From the NCBI RefSeq assembly GCF_964656455.1, contig NC_135726.1, forward strand, positions 21,711,168 through 21,775,167: a stretch of 64,000 bases of DNA. Reading direction: 5' to 3'. Source of the DNA: Halichoerus grypus (lineage: Eukaryota; Chordata; Mammalia; Carnivora; Phocidae). Of this stretch, positions 43,690 through 56,945 are shown piece after piece (within the stretch, counting starts at the first letter, position 1; the number at the start of each line of letters is the position of its first letter). The position numbers were made by a program, and so were the translations under genes. Under the pieces are notes generated by a model. That model was not told the DNA's origin. It did not search any database and was given only the letters and a program-made list of their open reading frames with translations.

Positions 43690-45720
43690 AGTTTTCAGTT
43701 TCAGTTAAGATAGAGTATGCATGCCCAGCTCATCTTGCTGACTGATTATTATTAAAAATCATGGAAAAAATAGAGTAGGCACCAGAGAACTCTGAGCAGT
43801 AAGAAGAGCAGGCAGGTAGAGTAGGGAAATCAAAACTCAAAAAATGGCCATATGGTGATAAATTCTGTTTGTGCTTTTACATTTTGTTGTTGTTGTTGTT
43901 TGTTTTGCTCTCTATTTTTGTTAGGTGTTTTTTGATCAGTTTTCTTTCTTTCTTTTTTTTCCCCTGTATCTCCTTAGACTCCTGTAGCTCCGAGAATTGC
44001 AAATGTATATAGACAAAAATGTTCTAAGAAAAAACACTTTCTGTTGACAGGAGAATGAGATGGTCCTGTGGAGAATAGCAGAATGACACTCTTTTGACTC
44101 TTTTAGCATGATGCTAGGAAAACCCCAGTAAAAATTTCAATCCTTATGGTGGTGGCTAAAATGGCAGGAAGGGTGGGAGATGGTGGTGGCAGCAGAGACA
44201 GCTCCACCTTCTTTTCTCTTGCTGTTTTACACCAACATTGACCCAGTCGTGGGCCATGTGGAATAAAATGGGGATACTAAATCCTCATGGTTTTTACCAA
44301 AGCAGTAGGAAAGGAGCCACTCAAACTCGGGAGTATAGAGAAGATTACAGAGAAGGGGGCAAAAGAATCTATATATAAGATTCGGGGCTGCTCTCTGAAC
44401 TACCCATGTATGCAATTGATTAGAATCAACAAGATTGAGTAAATGTGTGGATCACTGCCAGGCACGCCAGAATTGCATAGTAAAACCTTTGAAAACTAAA
44501 AGTCATTGACACTGTTATTGAAGCCGCAATTCAAAAAAAGTGAGGACTTGTGGTTGGAATCAAATCAATTTGATTGATTGCTTTATAAAAGTTCTCTAAG
44601 AGATTTTTATAGTACCCAAAGTCTTATAACAGTGTCTATCATAATCATGCACCATAAAATAAACACAGTCCTCAAGTGGAAATGTAGATTTCTCAATGAA
44701 ATAGAATTTTTAAGATTTTAGAAATGAAAAACACAGTAATATAAATTTTAAAACACCATCAAAAGGACACAGAAATAAAGTATAGAGATGGTATTGAAAG
44801 GGCCAGTGGAATTAAAGATAGATCAGTAGAAATCATAGCTAAACAACAGAGGGGAAAAAAATTAAACAAAATGAACAGAACTTCACGGACCTTTATAACA
44901 GTGTCACAAGATTTTGCATTAGTGTCATTGCAGACTCATTAGGAGGAAGAAGGAGGTAGATATGAATTAACAGTGGCCAAAAACTCCCCAAATTTGGTGA
45001 AGCCAGTAAATTTATAGATCTCGTAAAGTCAGCAAACTCCAGCCAGGATGAACTTAAAGTGTACCATGACCAAAGACGTTATAAAACCTCCTGAAAACCA
45101 AAGATAAAGAAAAACTATTAAAAGCAGAGATGGGCACCTGGGTGGCTCAGTCAGTGAAGCGTCTGCCTTCAGCTCAGGTCATGATCTCAGGGTCCTGGGA
45201 TCGAGCCCCGCATCGGGCTCCCTGCTCGGTGGGGAGTTTGCTTCTCCCTTTCCCTCTGCCGCCCCGCCCCCCCTCCCCTGTGTACTTTCTCTCTCTCTCA
45301 AATAAATAAATAAATCTTAAAAAAGCAGAGAAAAACATCACATTGCACATAGAAGAAAATTATTCATATAGCTCCAGATTTCTAATCAGAATCAATGGAG
45401 GCCACAAGAGAGTAGAATTGCATTTCTCAAGGTGCTGAGAAGAAAAACAAATGTCAACCTAGAATTCTCTATTCAGCAAAACTATCTTTCAGTAATGGAA
45501 GTGAAATATATTCTCAGATGAAAGAAAATTAAGACAATTTGTCATCCATAGACATGCTTTAAAAGTAGACAAAAGGAGCTTATTCAGATGGAAGAAACGT
45601 TATAAAAGAGGGAAATCTGAATCCTTAAGGATGAATTAATAGCAACAAAAATGGCAAGTATCTGGGTAAATATAATACACTACATTTGCCTCTTACAATT
45701 TAAAAAATGTGTATGGCTAT
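43690..45720 (+). mobile_element. L1/HAL1-like sequence, forward, ORF1 region
   Basis: The start resembles an old L1 5' end (ttaagatagagtatgcatgc). 44940-45640 holds ORF1-like sequence: aactccagccaggatgaact, gaaaatcttaaaagcag-like blocks, aatggaggccacaagagagt, cctagaattctctattcagc, attctcagatgaaagaaaat. The 'cctagaattctctat...cagcaaaactatctttca' run is the conserved ORF1 C-terminal region. All frames are broken. Contains one SINE. Confidence 0.6.
45121..45331 (+). mobile_element. Can-SINE, forward
   Basis: aaagcagaga flanks it (45121-45130, 45322-45331). Body tgggcacctgggtggctcag to AAATAAATAAATAAATCTTA. Confidence 0.95.
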
Positions 45721-46302
45721 GGAAAAAATTATTACATTGTCTCGTTTTTTTTTTTTTTTTCGAAGTACATAGATATAATACATACAACAACTATAACATA
45801 ACGTAGGGATCCCTATGGTTGTAAGGTTTCTATATTTTACTTAGAGTGACTTTTCAAAGAACCAGCTTTTAATTTTATTGCCTAGTTCAAAAACTATTCT
45901 TGGCTGCGAAGACTCAATATAGTTAAGATACCATTTCTTCCCAAATTGATCTTTAGATTTAATGGAATCTCCATCAAAACTCAGAAGGTATTTTGTAAAT
46001 ATAAACAACCTGATTCTAAAATTTATTTGGAAAAAGAAGTGAAATAGAAGAGCCAAAACAATATTGAGAAATAAAAACAAAGTTAAAAGACTCACACTTT
46101 TTGATTTTAAGATTTAGAAAAAAGCTTCCCTAATCAGGTGTGTGTGGTATTGGTGAAAAGATAAACACATAGAACATTAGAACAAATAGTGCAGAAATAG
46201 AAACAAGTATGGTCAATTTTTTTTTTTTTTTAAGTAGCAAATGCAATTCAATAGAGAAAGCATAGTCTTTTCAACAGATATAGGTGGTGTAATTGAACAT
46301 CC

Positions 46303-46325
46303 AAATGCAAAAAAAAAAAAAAAAA
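46303..46325. repeat. Poly(A) run inside the L1
   Basis: Interrupts L1 sequence after atccaaatgc. A T16 run lies at about 46217-46232 and another poly(A) at 47373-47396. Confidence 0.85.
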
Positions 46326-46828
46326 GAACCTTGATCTAAACTTTACAGTGTATATAAAAATTAACTATATGTAGACAGACTTAAATGTAAAACATAAATC
46401 TATTAAAAGAAACTTTGAAAACAGAAAATCTTGGTGAGCTTGAGTTAGGCAAAGTGTTCTTATTTATGACAATAAAATAATGCTTAATAAAAAATGATAA
46501 ATTGAACTTCATCAAAATTAAAAGCTTTTGCTTTGTATAAGACAGTTACAGATATGGAAAGGTAAGTCAGGGACTTCCAAAAGTGTTTTAAATAATATAC
46601 CGACAACAAAAAAATTGTGTTGCAAAAAGAACTTTCCAGCCTCAACAGTGACAAAACAAACCAAATAAATGGGCAGTGTCTGTGAATGGATACTTCATTC
46701 AAGAAGATATATTAATAGCAACTGTACACATGAAAAGATACTCAATATCAATTAGTCATTAAGGAAACAAATTAAATCTGGAGTGATATACTAATGTACA
46801 CCTATTAGAATGGTTAAAATTAAATTAA

Positions 46829-47030
46829 TTTATTTTTTAAAGATTTATTTATTTTAGAGAGTGTGCATGTGCGGAGGAGCGGGGTAGGGGCAGAGGGAAA
46901 GGAAGAGAATCAGACTCCCCTCTGAACACAGGGCCTAAGGCTGGACTGGATCTCATGACCCTCAGATCATGACCTGATCGGAAACCAAGAGTCAGAAGCT
47001 TAACTGACTGAGCCACCCAGTGCCCCTAAA
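46829..47030 (-). mobile_element. Can-SINE, reverse, older subfamily
   Basis: Body from ttttttaaagatttatttat to gagccacccagtgcccc, with ggaaaccaagagtcagaagc. Flanks taaaattaaatt / taaagtgaaatt match loosely. Confidence 0.88.
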
Positions 47031-47365
47031 GTGAAATTGAAAAATAGAACAGTGACAGCTCCAAGTGCTGCCAAGGATATGGAACGATTGGAATTCTCAT
47101 CTTTTGATGGTAAGAATGCAAAATGTTGCAAGTAATTTGGAAGACAGCATGGCGGTTTCTAATTAAATAAGCTTCTACTGACCCCTAGCAACCTGCAACG
47201 TCACTTCTAGGTATTTACCCTCTAGAAATGACTTTATATTTAGCCAAAAATCTGTACGAGAATAGTTACAGCAGCACTATCCATACTAACCCAAATCTGG
47301 AAATGACCTAAATGTTTTTCAGTATTTGAATAAACAAACAAATTGTGGTGTGATGAAATGTGATT

Positions 47366-47396
<31 letters not shown>

Positions 47397-47700
47397 GGAA
47401 CGAACCATTGATAAACAGCATCATTGAATCTCAGATGCATTATGCTAAATGAAAGTCACCAGTTCAAAATCTTACAGGATATTTGATTCTACTAAATATA
47501 TTACATTATGGAAAAGACAAAATTACAGGAATGGAGACTAGATACCTGATTGGTTTGGTTTAGGAGTTGTGGGCATGTTTGTCTACCATTGAGTAGCACA
47601 AGAGAAATTCTGGGAGTATGGAATTATTCTGTATCCTGTTTGCAGTGATGCTTAAACAAATTTGTACATATGTTAAAATCCATGCAATTATATGAAGAAA

Positions 47701-48233
47701 TCGATTCTTACCATATGTAAATTTAAATATATATAATACTACTTTTCAAGAAAGACTATATGGAAATGAGCATGCAGTTTTAAACATCAGTAGTGCAACT
47801 CATTGACATAATTTACTCAATGATTCACTTATTTATTAATTCATGCCCCCATTCGACAAATGTTTCCAAACTTTGTCACAGATAGAATTACTTTAAACCT
47901 TCCAGTTTCTCCCTCCTCCTTGCTCTTCCTTAAGGATGAGAGGGGATTGAAACAGAAATTCTACCTATAAGTAAAGAGAAGTTTTGCTTAAAACTTAAGT
48001 CTACTATTTTCTACCAATGAGTTGAAGGGGAAAAAACAAAGGGACATTTGGTTATTTTATTTTTCATTCTCTCTCCCTTTAGCTCTGCCCCTGTCTCTCT
48101 GTCTCTGTTTCTCCTGCCTCTTCCCTTCCCCCCCACCCTTACTGGTCTGGTCCAAATGCTTCCTGACTTTGAGAAGATCTGTATATTGAACACAAGCATT
48201 ATAGCCATAAGCACTTGAGACAAATACTCCTTC
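47701..48233. other. Unassigned interval
   Basis: Pyrimidine-rich patch at 48065-48140; no other feature recognised. Confidence 0.4.
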
Positions 48234-48467
48234 TTCTTTGTCTTTTATTTATTTATTTTTTTTAAAGATTTTATTTATTTATTTGAGACAGAGAGAATGA
48301 GAGAGAGAGAGCACATGAGATGGGGGAGGGTCAGAGGGAGAAGCAGGCTCCCTGTCGAGCAGGGAGCCCGATGCAGGACTCGATCCAGGGACTCCAGGAT
48401 CATGACCTGAGCCGAAGGCAGTCGCTCAACCAACTGAGCCACCCAGGCGCCCTTTCTTTGTCTTTTA
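48234..48467 (-). mobile_element. Can-SINE, reverse
   Basis: ttctttgtctttta is duplicated exactly (48234-48247, 48454-48467). Body from tttaaagattttatttattt to gagccacccaggcgcc, near consensus. Confidence 0.95.
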
Positions 48468-49800
48468 AAAGTATGTTCTTCTAATTTGTGTCAGTCATTT
48501 GTAAAATCAGTATGGTAAGAGACTAAGGTTTCATTTGGAGGTGGGAGAGATCTTTTTTTTCTAAACTTGTTTACTGGACTACAGCACTAGATTCTGTAGC
48601 CAGTGTCATTTAAAATGAATAAGGATTACTCTGCTATTATTCCCTATACACATATTATCCTAGAGTATTCTTCAAGGTGGCAAGGTGGAATAATTGAGGT
48701 GCCAAAAAAAAAATGAAAAATTCTTAGGTCTTCTGAATGAATACCATTTAAACACATTTTCTTCTTATTTATGAATATTTATATTTTCCCAATATTGAAT
48801 GTAGTTCCAGACACAGAACATTCTGAGATACAAATTGCCTTTATAATTAAGGATTTAATTTATTTATTAGTAGGAATGTCATGACATTAAAAATATCATA
48901 AATTTAATAAATAATTTATGCTATTCTCAAGTTACAGTACAGAAGCAGGTAGTCCAATGGCAGAATGGGGAAAGTGCTCCATGAATTTCTTCATGGAACC
49001 AGGATTTTTCCACCATGTCTGGATTCTATTTCCAGTATGAACTTGTAGTTTGAGATGGCTGATCCCAATCTAGACATCATGTTCACAGTCCAACCCAGAA
49101 GAAAGAAGGAAATAATAAGGGGAGATGGTAAGGAGTAACTGTATTTTAAACCAAAGTTACAAAAATCTGCAACTAAACATTTTTGTCTGAATCTCCATTG
49201 TTGGAAGTTACTTATGTAGTAACATCTAGCTGAAAATGAGTCAGTGAAAAGTCATGTCCGTTTTGGGCAGCTCTACTTCTTGTAAAAACAGTTATATTAC
49301 GATGGAAAGGGGAGACCAAATGTTGAGATGGATTGAGATTCTCTGCCATATTTGTCATATACTTTTTGTTGCCCATGGTTCGTCTTTCAAAATCACTCAT
49401 TTATTTTAGAAGTAGTAGGATTACCCTTCTTGGGTAATTATCTGGATAATCATTATGTATTTTGATATTTTAGTTATAATTGTTTGAAATTGATGGTATT
49501 CAATGACCACCAATTATTTCGTGGGGAAAAGGGAATTTTCTAAAAATGGATTATGGAAATATTTAATCATGTGCTTTTATTTTCTCTTCTATTCACGAAT
49601 AGAAGAGAAAAAATGATCACAAATCATGAATCTTTTTTATGGAAATTTATACCAATAATATAATATGATATAATAATAAAATATTCTTACAGATACAGAA
49701 GTGGTGGAATCAGATGGTATCTTTTCTAGTTCCAAGAATAAAAGGAATTTAATATTTTAAGAAAGTTTAGAAATATTCTTCTTCACTTGATATATTTGTC
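48468..49800. other. AT-rich interval containing a hairpin
   Basis: No repeat family recognised. The inverted repeat at 49580-49611 is listed separately. Confidence 0.4.
49580..49611. repeat. Perfect inverted repeat, 15-bp arms, 2-nt loop
   Basis: ttttctcttctattc and gaatagaagagaaaa are exact reverse complements separated only by AC. It is not part of a recognised element. It could form a small hairpin or cruciform. Confidence 0.9.
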
Positions 49801-50028
49801 AAGAGGAAAGCCTTTTTTTTTTTTTTTTTTAAGATTTTATTTATTTATTTTGACAGAGAGACACAGGGAGAGGGAACACAAGCAGGGGAGTAGGGGAGGG
49901 AGAAGCAGGCTTCCCACTGACCAGAGAGCCCGATGTGGGGCTCGATCCCAGGATCCTGGGATCATGACCTGAGCTGAAGGCAGACGCTTAATGACTGAGC
50001 CACCAGGCACCCCAAGAGGAAAACCTTT
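49801..50028 (-). mobile_element. Can-SINE, reverse
   Basis: Flanks aagaggaaagccttt / aagaggaaaacctttc. T18, then aagattttatttatttattt through gagccaccaggcacccc. Confidence 0.94.
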
Positions 50029-50334
50029 CTTTTCAACCTAACTTCACAGCTCAGAAGATGAAAACATGCAAAATCAGTGATGCAACTCAACTAAGAAGAC
50101 TGAAAAGATCAGATTCCCAAGAATGGTCATGTGTCAGAATCACCATTTAGACTGAGAAAGACCCAGATATTCATAGATATATATTCCCAAATTATAGTGG
50201 GTGTTCATTCAAGTGGCAGTAATAAATACTTCCCGGGAAAAAATTATGTCAAAAATGACATTGTGCCTGGTATAATTGGATTAAAGTGAGAACTCTAAAT
50301 ATATTGGTTTCTCTTTCACTACTGAATTATAAAC

Positions 50335-50510
50335 TGATTAGGTAAGGGGACTCTTTCTTCACCTCTCTAAACTTTGACTTTTCAAATGAAGATAATAAAT
50401 ATTCAGTCATTCGTAAATCCATTCTACAAATATTTATTGAGTACCACTTATGTGTTCAGAGGTGTGCTAGGCATTTTAAATGATTTTTCTTAAAGAGAAT
50501 GGTGAGAAAT
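50335..50510. mobile_element. MIR and antisense L2 scraps
   Basis: 50340-50395 (cacctctctaaactttgact, caaatgaagataataaatat) is forward MIR-like. 50408-50500 (attctacaaatatttattga, gtaccacttatgtgttcaga) is the antisense L2 end. Short and diverged. Confidence 0.5.
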
Positions 50511-52859
50511 CATGAATATTCTAATAAGAATGATAACACTCAGGTTTTAGTTTTGACTAGGTCATGTCTTAACTCTGTGATTGCAAAATACAGGCTTTAC
50601 TTCTCTGTTTATCTTCCCTGCTACTGCAGTAGAAGGGCATCCAGGAGGACATATTAGGTTCATTTCAACGCTAAAATTTTATTGTTAGGGTAACATTTAT
50701 TATATAATTAAATGACCATGTACTTCTTGGGCCAATACTTTAATTTCTTACTAAATTATGCAAATTTCATGAAAAATAGTGTTTCCTAGAGGTCATTATC
50801 CTTTCAGAAGCATACATTCATTTAACTCACACAATACATGTTTTTCACAAGAAATCAGAGCCACATGCATCTTCCCTCCATAATTTCAAGTTGATTCAGT
50901 ATGAGAGACTGATACCTACCAAACCTTCTGCTACCCTGCCTTATGATAGCCAAATATTTGATACCAAAAAAGAAGAGTTTCCTCCTGAGGTTACATTATT
51001 TATGCTTTCACTCATTTATGTAGGAAGCAATAATCCTCACTGTGAATCTAAATCTCTTGTCATCACTAGGGGCTCTCCTGGTAATCACTTCAATGTACTT
51101 TAAAACTATGCAAAGTGATTTCTAATAAATTACATGGACATCTATATTTTTCATTTTCTTTGGGCAGTTAATTTATGTTGACCATAATTGTAAATCTTTC
51201 ACAGATGTAACTACTTTTAGTCCAAGGCTATATGGCATATTTACTGCCCTAGTAAAGCACTGTTTGTTTTCTCCTCTGCCGTGGGGGCTGAGCAGGTAGG
51301 GTAATAGCCACGCTGGCTATTCAGTATGTGGTTTGCATAAGATTGGTCAAGCAAGAAGTCCATTCCAGCATATTGGTGTTCTAGGAGAGAGGAGAATCAT
51401 GTCTCTTCTTGCATGTCAACAGATTATGTCAAGGAAGACAAAAGTGTTTCTAAAGGTCACCTGGAGGAGAGTACTGTCAAAATGTGAAAGATTCTCTACT
51501 ATCTTAAGGTCTGACTGTAGTATGAGACATGCTGTGGTTTGGAACATAAACTCCAGACATCAGACACTAGAGAAAGATAATACTGAAAGGAAAATGAATA
51601 TGATACAAGTTGATCATGGTGGTGTATGGTATATCTTGATAAGTCAAAGCCATGATTATGAGCTTGCAAGCATCAGAACTCAGAAGTTGATTTTAGGAGG
51701 AAAATGAATACCAACAGTCAATTGAAGTGTCCTTTGGACACCCAGAACCCAAAGTAGGCATCAGTCATAGCTTTCAGAGATCTGCACAAATAAGGAAATT
51801 ACAGAATGACCAGAAAGTAAGACAAATCAGTCACTAAACTCATGATGAGGAGGAGTTACCGTAAGAACTGTTTTTCCGTTATATTTTAAATGATTAAGGA
51901 GAGGATGCCTGACATAGCAAGGATTCAGAATACCTGATAATTTTTTGATTGCCTTCCCAGACCTTATTTTACTAAGTCTTTACCTCTGCCACCCTCCATT
52001 CATATAGTTCAGTCAGTGGGACACAGATTCCAGAATTCCAGTTCTGCATCCTCAGTGAATTGGACTAGAATTAGGAACATAATCCAAGCTGGCACAGTCA
52101 GAATTCTTTCATCAGTAATTTGGCATTTGGAACTCAGTGAGATTATTTTTCTCTGTTCAAGTGGCTGGATATTTAATATGGAAGCTAGGGGACTGTGTGT
52201 GGCCATAAATTCTGCAATATGAAATGAAGCAAATAATTTCAGTCTGAACAGGAAAGACTGAAACAGTCATGTAGGGAAGGAGGGAATGATAGTAGAGGGG
52301 TTCCTTATGACATTGGAATCCCTGATTCTGGTTTACTTTTTGACACAGAAGTCTGGAATCCCATGGAATATCCTGGGATATAATATGTTAACTAAGAAAA
52401 ATCTGTTGGTTGCAGAAAATGAGTCTTATATGATGAGAGAAAGAAAGAGAGAGGAAGAGGGAGAGAGAGAGATACTAAAAGACTAGGATTCATCTTGATT
52501 CATCAGTTTTGTCAGTTGGAGTTAAAATTGGGTTTGCAATATAACCAAGAAGATAACAGGGTTTATCTAGAATCTACATCTTAATTGGTGAAGAATACTG
52601 GCTAAAGACGTATGTGTTCATGGACCACCTAATTCTGGATCAGGGACTTAATTTAAAAAAACTTGAGTGTCTAAAGATTTTTCTATCTTCAGAACTAAGG
52701 TAGAAACTAAGACTCCTAATAAGAGCACAGTTCAACAAAGCACTGAGGGATGCTTATAAAACCATCTATTAAAAAGAATTGTATGTAGTTTCTATACATA
52801 TCTGTAATTTTTTGAATCATTCCATATATCAAGTTAGAGATAACTTAACAATTGATGAC
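50511..52859. other. Unassigned interval with one 124-codon frame
   Basis: The + strand frame 51333-51707 is open for 124 codons, with no recognised domain, no signal or membrane segment, and no Kozak-like context worth noting. 52436-52475 is a GA-rich patch. No repeat family recognised; possibly single-copy. Confidence 0.3.
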
Positions 52860-53165
52860 TTTATATAATTTGTTGAGTTCATATAACTTACCAAAGATCT
52901 TACTCATTTAATAATGATGTTATCTGTTATCATCCTGCTTATCCATATGAAATCAAGGCTCAAGATAGTGAATCATCTTTCTGTGGTCAGAATATTTATG
53001 ATTTGATATTCCTCTGTGACTACACATTCCATATATAACCTCTTCCCTATACTTTGCCATTTACTAGCTGCTGTTTATTGAATGTCTTCTCTATGTAGCA
53101 AATACTTTGTATTTATCTAATCTTTGTTAATCATCCTAAGGACAAGGAGGTATGTGTTGAATGCG
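52860..53165 (+). mobile_element. MIR fragments, forward
   Basis: tcatttaataatgatgttat, atgaaatcaaggctcaagat and tttctgtggtcag (to 52995) match MIR. 53080-53160 (gaatgtcttctctatgtagc, ctaatctttgttaatcatcc) is a second MIR-like piece. A minus-strand GTAAGT at 52887 lies within the first. Confidence 0.5.
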
Positions 53166-53479
53166 ATAGGCAGGTTTTAGATTCCAAAATAGCTCTGAAG
53201 TCTACCACATAGGTTACTTTGAGTTTTAAAAATTAAACACATTTACATATTTGGCTCTTCTCTAGTTACTAGAAGGTGAAAACATTTTCAAGAACCATAA
53301 CATATATCCGGGAAGACTAGATACTAGGGAACCTACTACAATATGATTACAATATTTAAAATCAGGAGGTATAGAGTTCACTTTTCTTGTTGACCTTAAA
53401 ATGGAAGGGAAGATTTGGATATTTTAGGGATTTTTATTGGTAGCGTTCTTTTGCAGTTATTCAGGAGTGGAGGTTCTGG

Positions 53480-54105
53480 GCAGTTATTAATTTGCTAAGA
53501 CTTCTTTAACAACAACAAAAATTTATTTTCTCACAATTCTGGAGGCTAGGCAAGATCCAAGTATTGGCAGGCCTCCTTCGTTCTGAGGGCTTTTGCCTAA
53601 GTTCTGGTGATTTGCTCATATCTTTGGCCTAGAAGCATCACTCCTTTCTCTGCCTTAGTCTTGAGATATCACTTTTCCCTCTGTGTTTGTCTCTGTGCAC
53701 ATCTTTACACATTTTTTGTTTTGTTTTGTTTTGTTTTTTAAAGATTTTATTTGTTTATTTGACAGAGACATACCTAGAGAGGGAACACAAGCAGGGGGAG
53801 TGGGAGAGGGAGAAGCAGGCTTCCCGCAGAGCGGGGAGCCCGATGCGGGGCTCGATCCCAGGACCCTGGGATCATGACCTGAGCTGAAGGCAGACGCTTA
53901 AGGACTGAGCCACCCAGGCGACCCCATCTTTACACGTTTTATAAGGACACTGGACATTTATTTTTATTAGAGTCCATTCTTATGACCTCATCTTAGTGTA
54001 ACTAGTTATGTCTGCAAGAACCCTATTTCCAAATAAGGTCACAGTCTCAGGTACTGGGAGTTAGATTTCTGGGGGAGACACCTTCAGTCCATAATAGGGT
54101 GTTTT
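53480..54105. mobile_element. Old interspersed repeat (family unassigned), split by a SINE
   Basis: Left: acaaaaatttattttctcac, aattctggaggctaggcaag, cttttccctctgtgtttgtc. Right: ttttataaggacactggaca, ccttcagtccataatagggt, ccaaataaggtcacagtctc, aggtactgggagttagattt. I know this order as a common mammalian repeat but cannot name it safely. The two halves are continuous without the SINE. Confidence 0.55.
53699..53940 (-). mobile_element. Can-SINE, reverse
   Basis: Flanks catctttacacatttt / catctttacacgtttt. The T-tail is (TTTTG)n. Body to gagccacccaggcgacccc, with ggcttcccgcagagcgggga. Overlapping frames of 64-66 codons are artefacts. Confidence 0.95.
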
Positions 54106-56569
54106 TGTAGATGGATAGTCTCTAACCCCAACTTTTTACTTGCAACTTACTTCATATTTGAAGTTGCTGTGTGGGCTTACAGAGACTATGAAGAGGATAG
54201 ATCACCATCTACATCCCTTTTCTTCTTTGTCCATTCCCCTTCTTCCATCTGTATTCTGTTTTATCTCTCTTTGCTAGCCTCCAAGGGTCTGCTGTCTCTT
54301 ACCACGATACCTCTATAGTGAGTTAGCTTTTGCTGGTCTATTTATATTCAGGAGGTTTTGCTGACTACATCACTTCCATCTGTTCTGGATGATTAAATTT
54401 TTCTTATATTCTGACCAGGCCATAAATCCAGCATTATTTTCAAGCAATTGCAAAATTGTTCTGTTCACATCTTTTGTCAAAGAATAAACCAATCAGTAAA
54501 TCAGTAAATTTTACTGGGAAGAGTCTGTCTCATAAATTTCTTTTACAAACATCATAAACAGTCGTGCTAGGAAAGAGCCAATTTTAATTCATTATTTTTA
54601 TTCTATGTCATTCTTTTTGAAAAAGATACTTAAAGCTCTGTTCTGGCTGACTTCCACGTTTTATATAGAAATGTTTGGAATTGCTGACTCAACCCAGGGC
54701 CTATTAATGTGTTCATTGTTTCTTTCCTTTACAAATATCATTAATCATGAAATATTTAGATTTGTTTTTCCCAAAAGCTGGAAGGCCTAAACCACTGGCC
54801 ATGTACATAAAACCAAACAGGTATTAGAAATTGATAATAAGAGGAAGATCTAGGAAATTCATTTCAGTTTAGGGACAAAGTAAAGCTCCCCTTTCTGTCA
54901 CATTTCCCAATCTCCCCTTGTCTTTTCCAGCACCTGACTTCTCGATTTGCTTAACACTTTGGGTTCTGTGCAATTCTCTGTGATCTAGAGATCAATAGCA
55001 TTTATTTATCTTTGAAATTTCGACCATGTCATTGACTAAAGTCATGTCCACTTTCCACTAGCACCTATAACTCTCCGATTAGCCCTCCCACACATCATAC
55101 TTGTTTATTGATCAGCCAAGTGTTACATAGGTCTTGTAAAGAAGACAATTGAATACATTTAGAATTAAAAGGAAATTAAAAATGAAGGTTATTCAGAAAT
55201 AATAGAAAATTCTCTTTCCAGCCATATGTGATAATTAAGAATACATTAGTTCAGTAGCTCTATTATTGCTTAAATGGAGCAAATATATTTCATTTTTATA
55301 ACTCCATAGAAATTTTAATGGGCATTTTATCTCTTAAGTTTCAGTTAGTAGGAAGGAAATGCCCTTAATCTTCTCTACTATGTAACAAATGATATCTCGT
55401 TTACTTTGGTCATCTGAGAAGTAAAAATAATTTACCTCAAACTCCATTTATAAGTTTCCAGTAAATGTTCAAAATTGAATCTATGAATATATTTCAAATC
55501 CCTTCATATTGTCATTGTGGATGTTCATTATTATTTGGGTCAGTATGTGGCAGGAGGATGGAAGAGAAGAAATACCCTATTTACGCTGAAATGGCCTCTG
55601 TAAGTTATTGACTCTTTTAGAAATTTTTCTAGATAATCAGGTTTCCTCTTGCCCTATGTCTCTGGGTCAAAATTGAAATGCATTTTGAAACAAAGAGTTG
55701 AGGTTGCTAAGTGTCATGACCCATAGACTTTATATCATTGATATTATTGACAATATCTATGAATTTTAAAGTATGTATTATTAACAGTGCAAATTATTGA
55801 GGCAAATTTGGAAAAATGTTTGTTTTTTTAATACCAGAAATGTACTTTAAACTGAGGAAATCCTACATTATAAAATAATATCATTTGTTTTAGAAAGAAA
55901 AGAAGTAGTTGATAGGGATCAAAAGTCTTGGTTTTCACACACTTCTGTGTTATACAGATGAGAGAGTGTAAGTTCACAGAAACCAAAAAAAAGTCTTAAG
56001 ACCATAAAGGAAGTTGATGACAGGAGAATTACCAAAAACCAAGGTTTCCTCACTCTAGTCAGTTTCTTATTCAATATGGCCGTAGATGTATTTGGTCACA
56101 TTTCCAAAAAATAAATAAATAAACAAATAAAAAGTTCATTTAATGGGACAAAAATAAATAACTTGTTAGGTTAAAGCAGCCCCTCAAATTAAAGGGATTC
56201 CTATTATATTATGAGATTATAAATTCCAAGTCTTTGTTATGTAATGAGGAAGCTGAAGGCTGTAGAGGCAATTCAGTCATGGTCACTGTAGGAAGATAAT
56301 GACTCATCTAGAGATAAAACAAGTTCTTCAGCTTCTGATCTCTCATAAGAAACTGGATGGCCTCCCTTTTATGAACAAAGGTAAAAGATACTGATAAATC
56401 AGTTTTAATCCACAAAGTCCCTTGTGGTCTGGAAACTGGTCTCTGTTTCGTTTGTGTTTGTTTAATTTTTTATTTTTATTTTTGCCATTAGCTTAGCTTA
56501 TGCTTATTTAAAATTTATATTATCCAATAAAACAAAGGAAAGGGGGTAAGATTAGTAAATTAATACTTA
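54106..56569. other. Repeat-poor AT-rich interval (2.5 kb)
   Basis: No mobile element recognised. The acceptor-like cttgtcttttccag ending at 54930 has no paired donor. No long frame. Confidence 0.4.
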
Positions 56570-56945
56570 ACTAAGTACCTTCAATATGATAGGAATTATA
56601 CTGGGTATTTTTATCTATTGTTTCCATTGATTCCTCACAGAAACACTGAATTTAGTTGCATTAGTCCCAATTAAGAAGAACAGCTATTTTTTTTTTTTTT
56701 TAAAGATTTATTTATTTATTTGAGAGAGAGAAAGAGAGCATGTTGGGGGAGGGGCAGATGGAGAAGGAGAGAGAGTCCCAAGCAGACTCCAGGCTGAGCA
56801 CGGAGCCCCACGCAGGGCTTGATTCCACAACCCTGAGTTCAGGACCCAAGCTGAAACCAAGAGTCAGATGCCCAACTGGCAGCACCACCTAGGCACCCCA
56901 AGAAGAACAGCAACTGAAGCTATGACCTATATAGGCCAACTCCAG
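56570..56945 (+). mobile_element. MIR, forward, split by a Can-SINE
   Basis: Left: ttaactaagtaccttcaata, tttccattgattcctcacag, gcattagtcccaattaagaa. Right: agcaactgaagctatgacct. The MIR order resumes across the SINE. Confidence 0.55.
56673..56913 (-). mobile_element. Can-SINE, reverse, older subfamily
   Basis: Flanks aagaagaacagcta / aagaagaacagcaa. Body from aaagatttatttatttattt to caccacctaggcacccc, with tgaaaccaagagtcagatgc. Confidence 0.93.

Larger units (their letters stand above)
45840..47700 (+). mobile_element. Old LINE-1, forward, ORF2 end and 3' UTR
   Basis: tagttaagataccatttctt, aactcagaaggtattttgta, attctaaaatttatttggaa, tcatcaaaattaaaagcttt, tagaatggttaaaattaaat, gatatggaacgattggaatt and cagcactatccatactaacc appear in ORF2 order. 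The 3' UTR ends near 47700 (tgcaattatatgaag). Many stops; heavily decayed. Confidence 0.8.

Noticed and set aside
52880..52890. Minus-strand GTAAGT donor-like site
   Set aside because: Also inside a MIR fragment with no matching acceptor.
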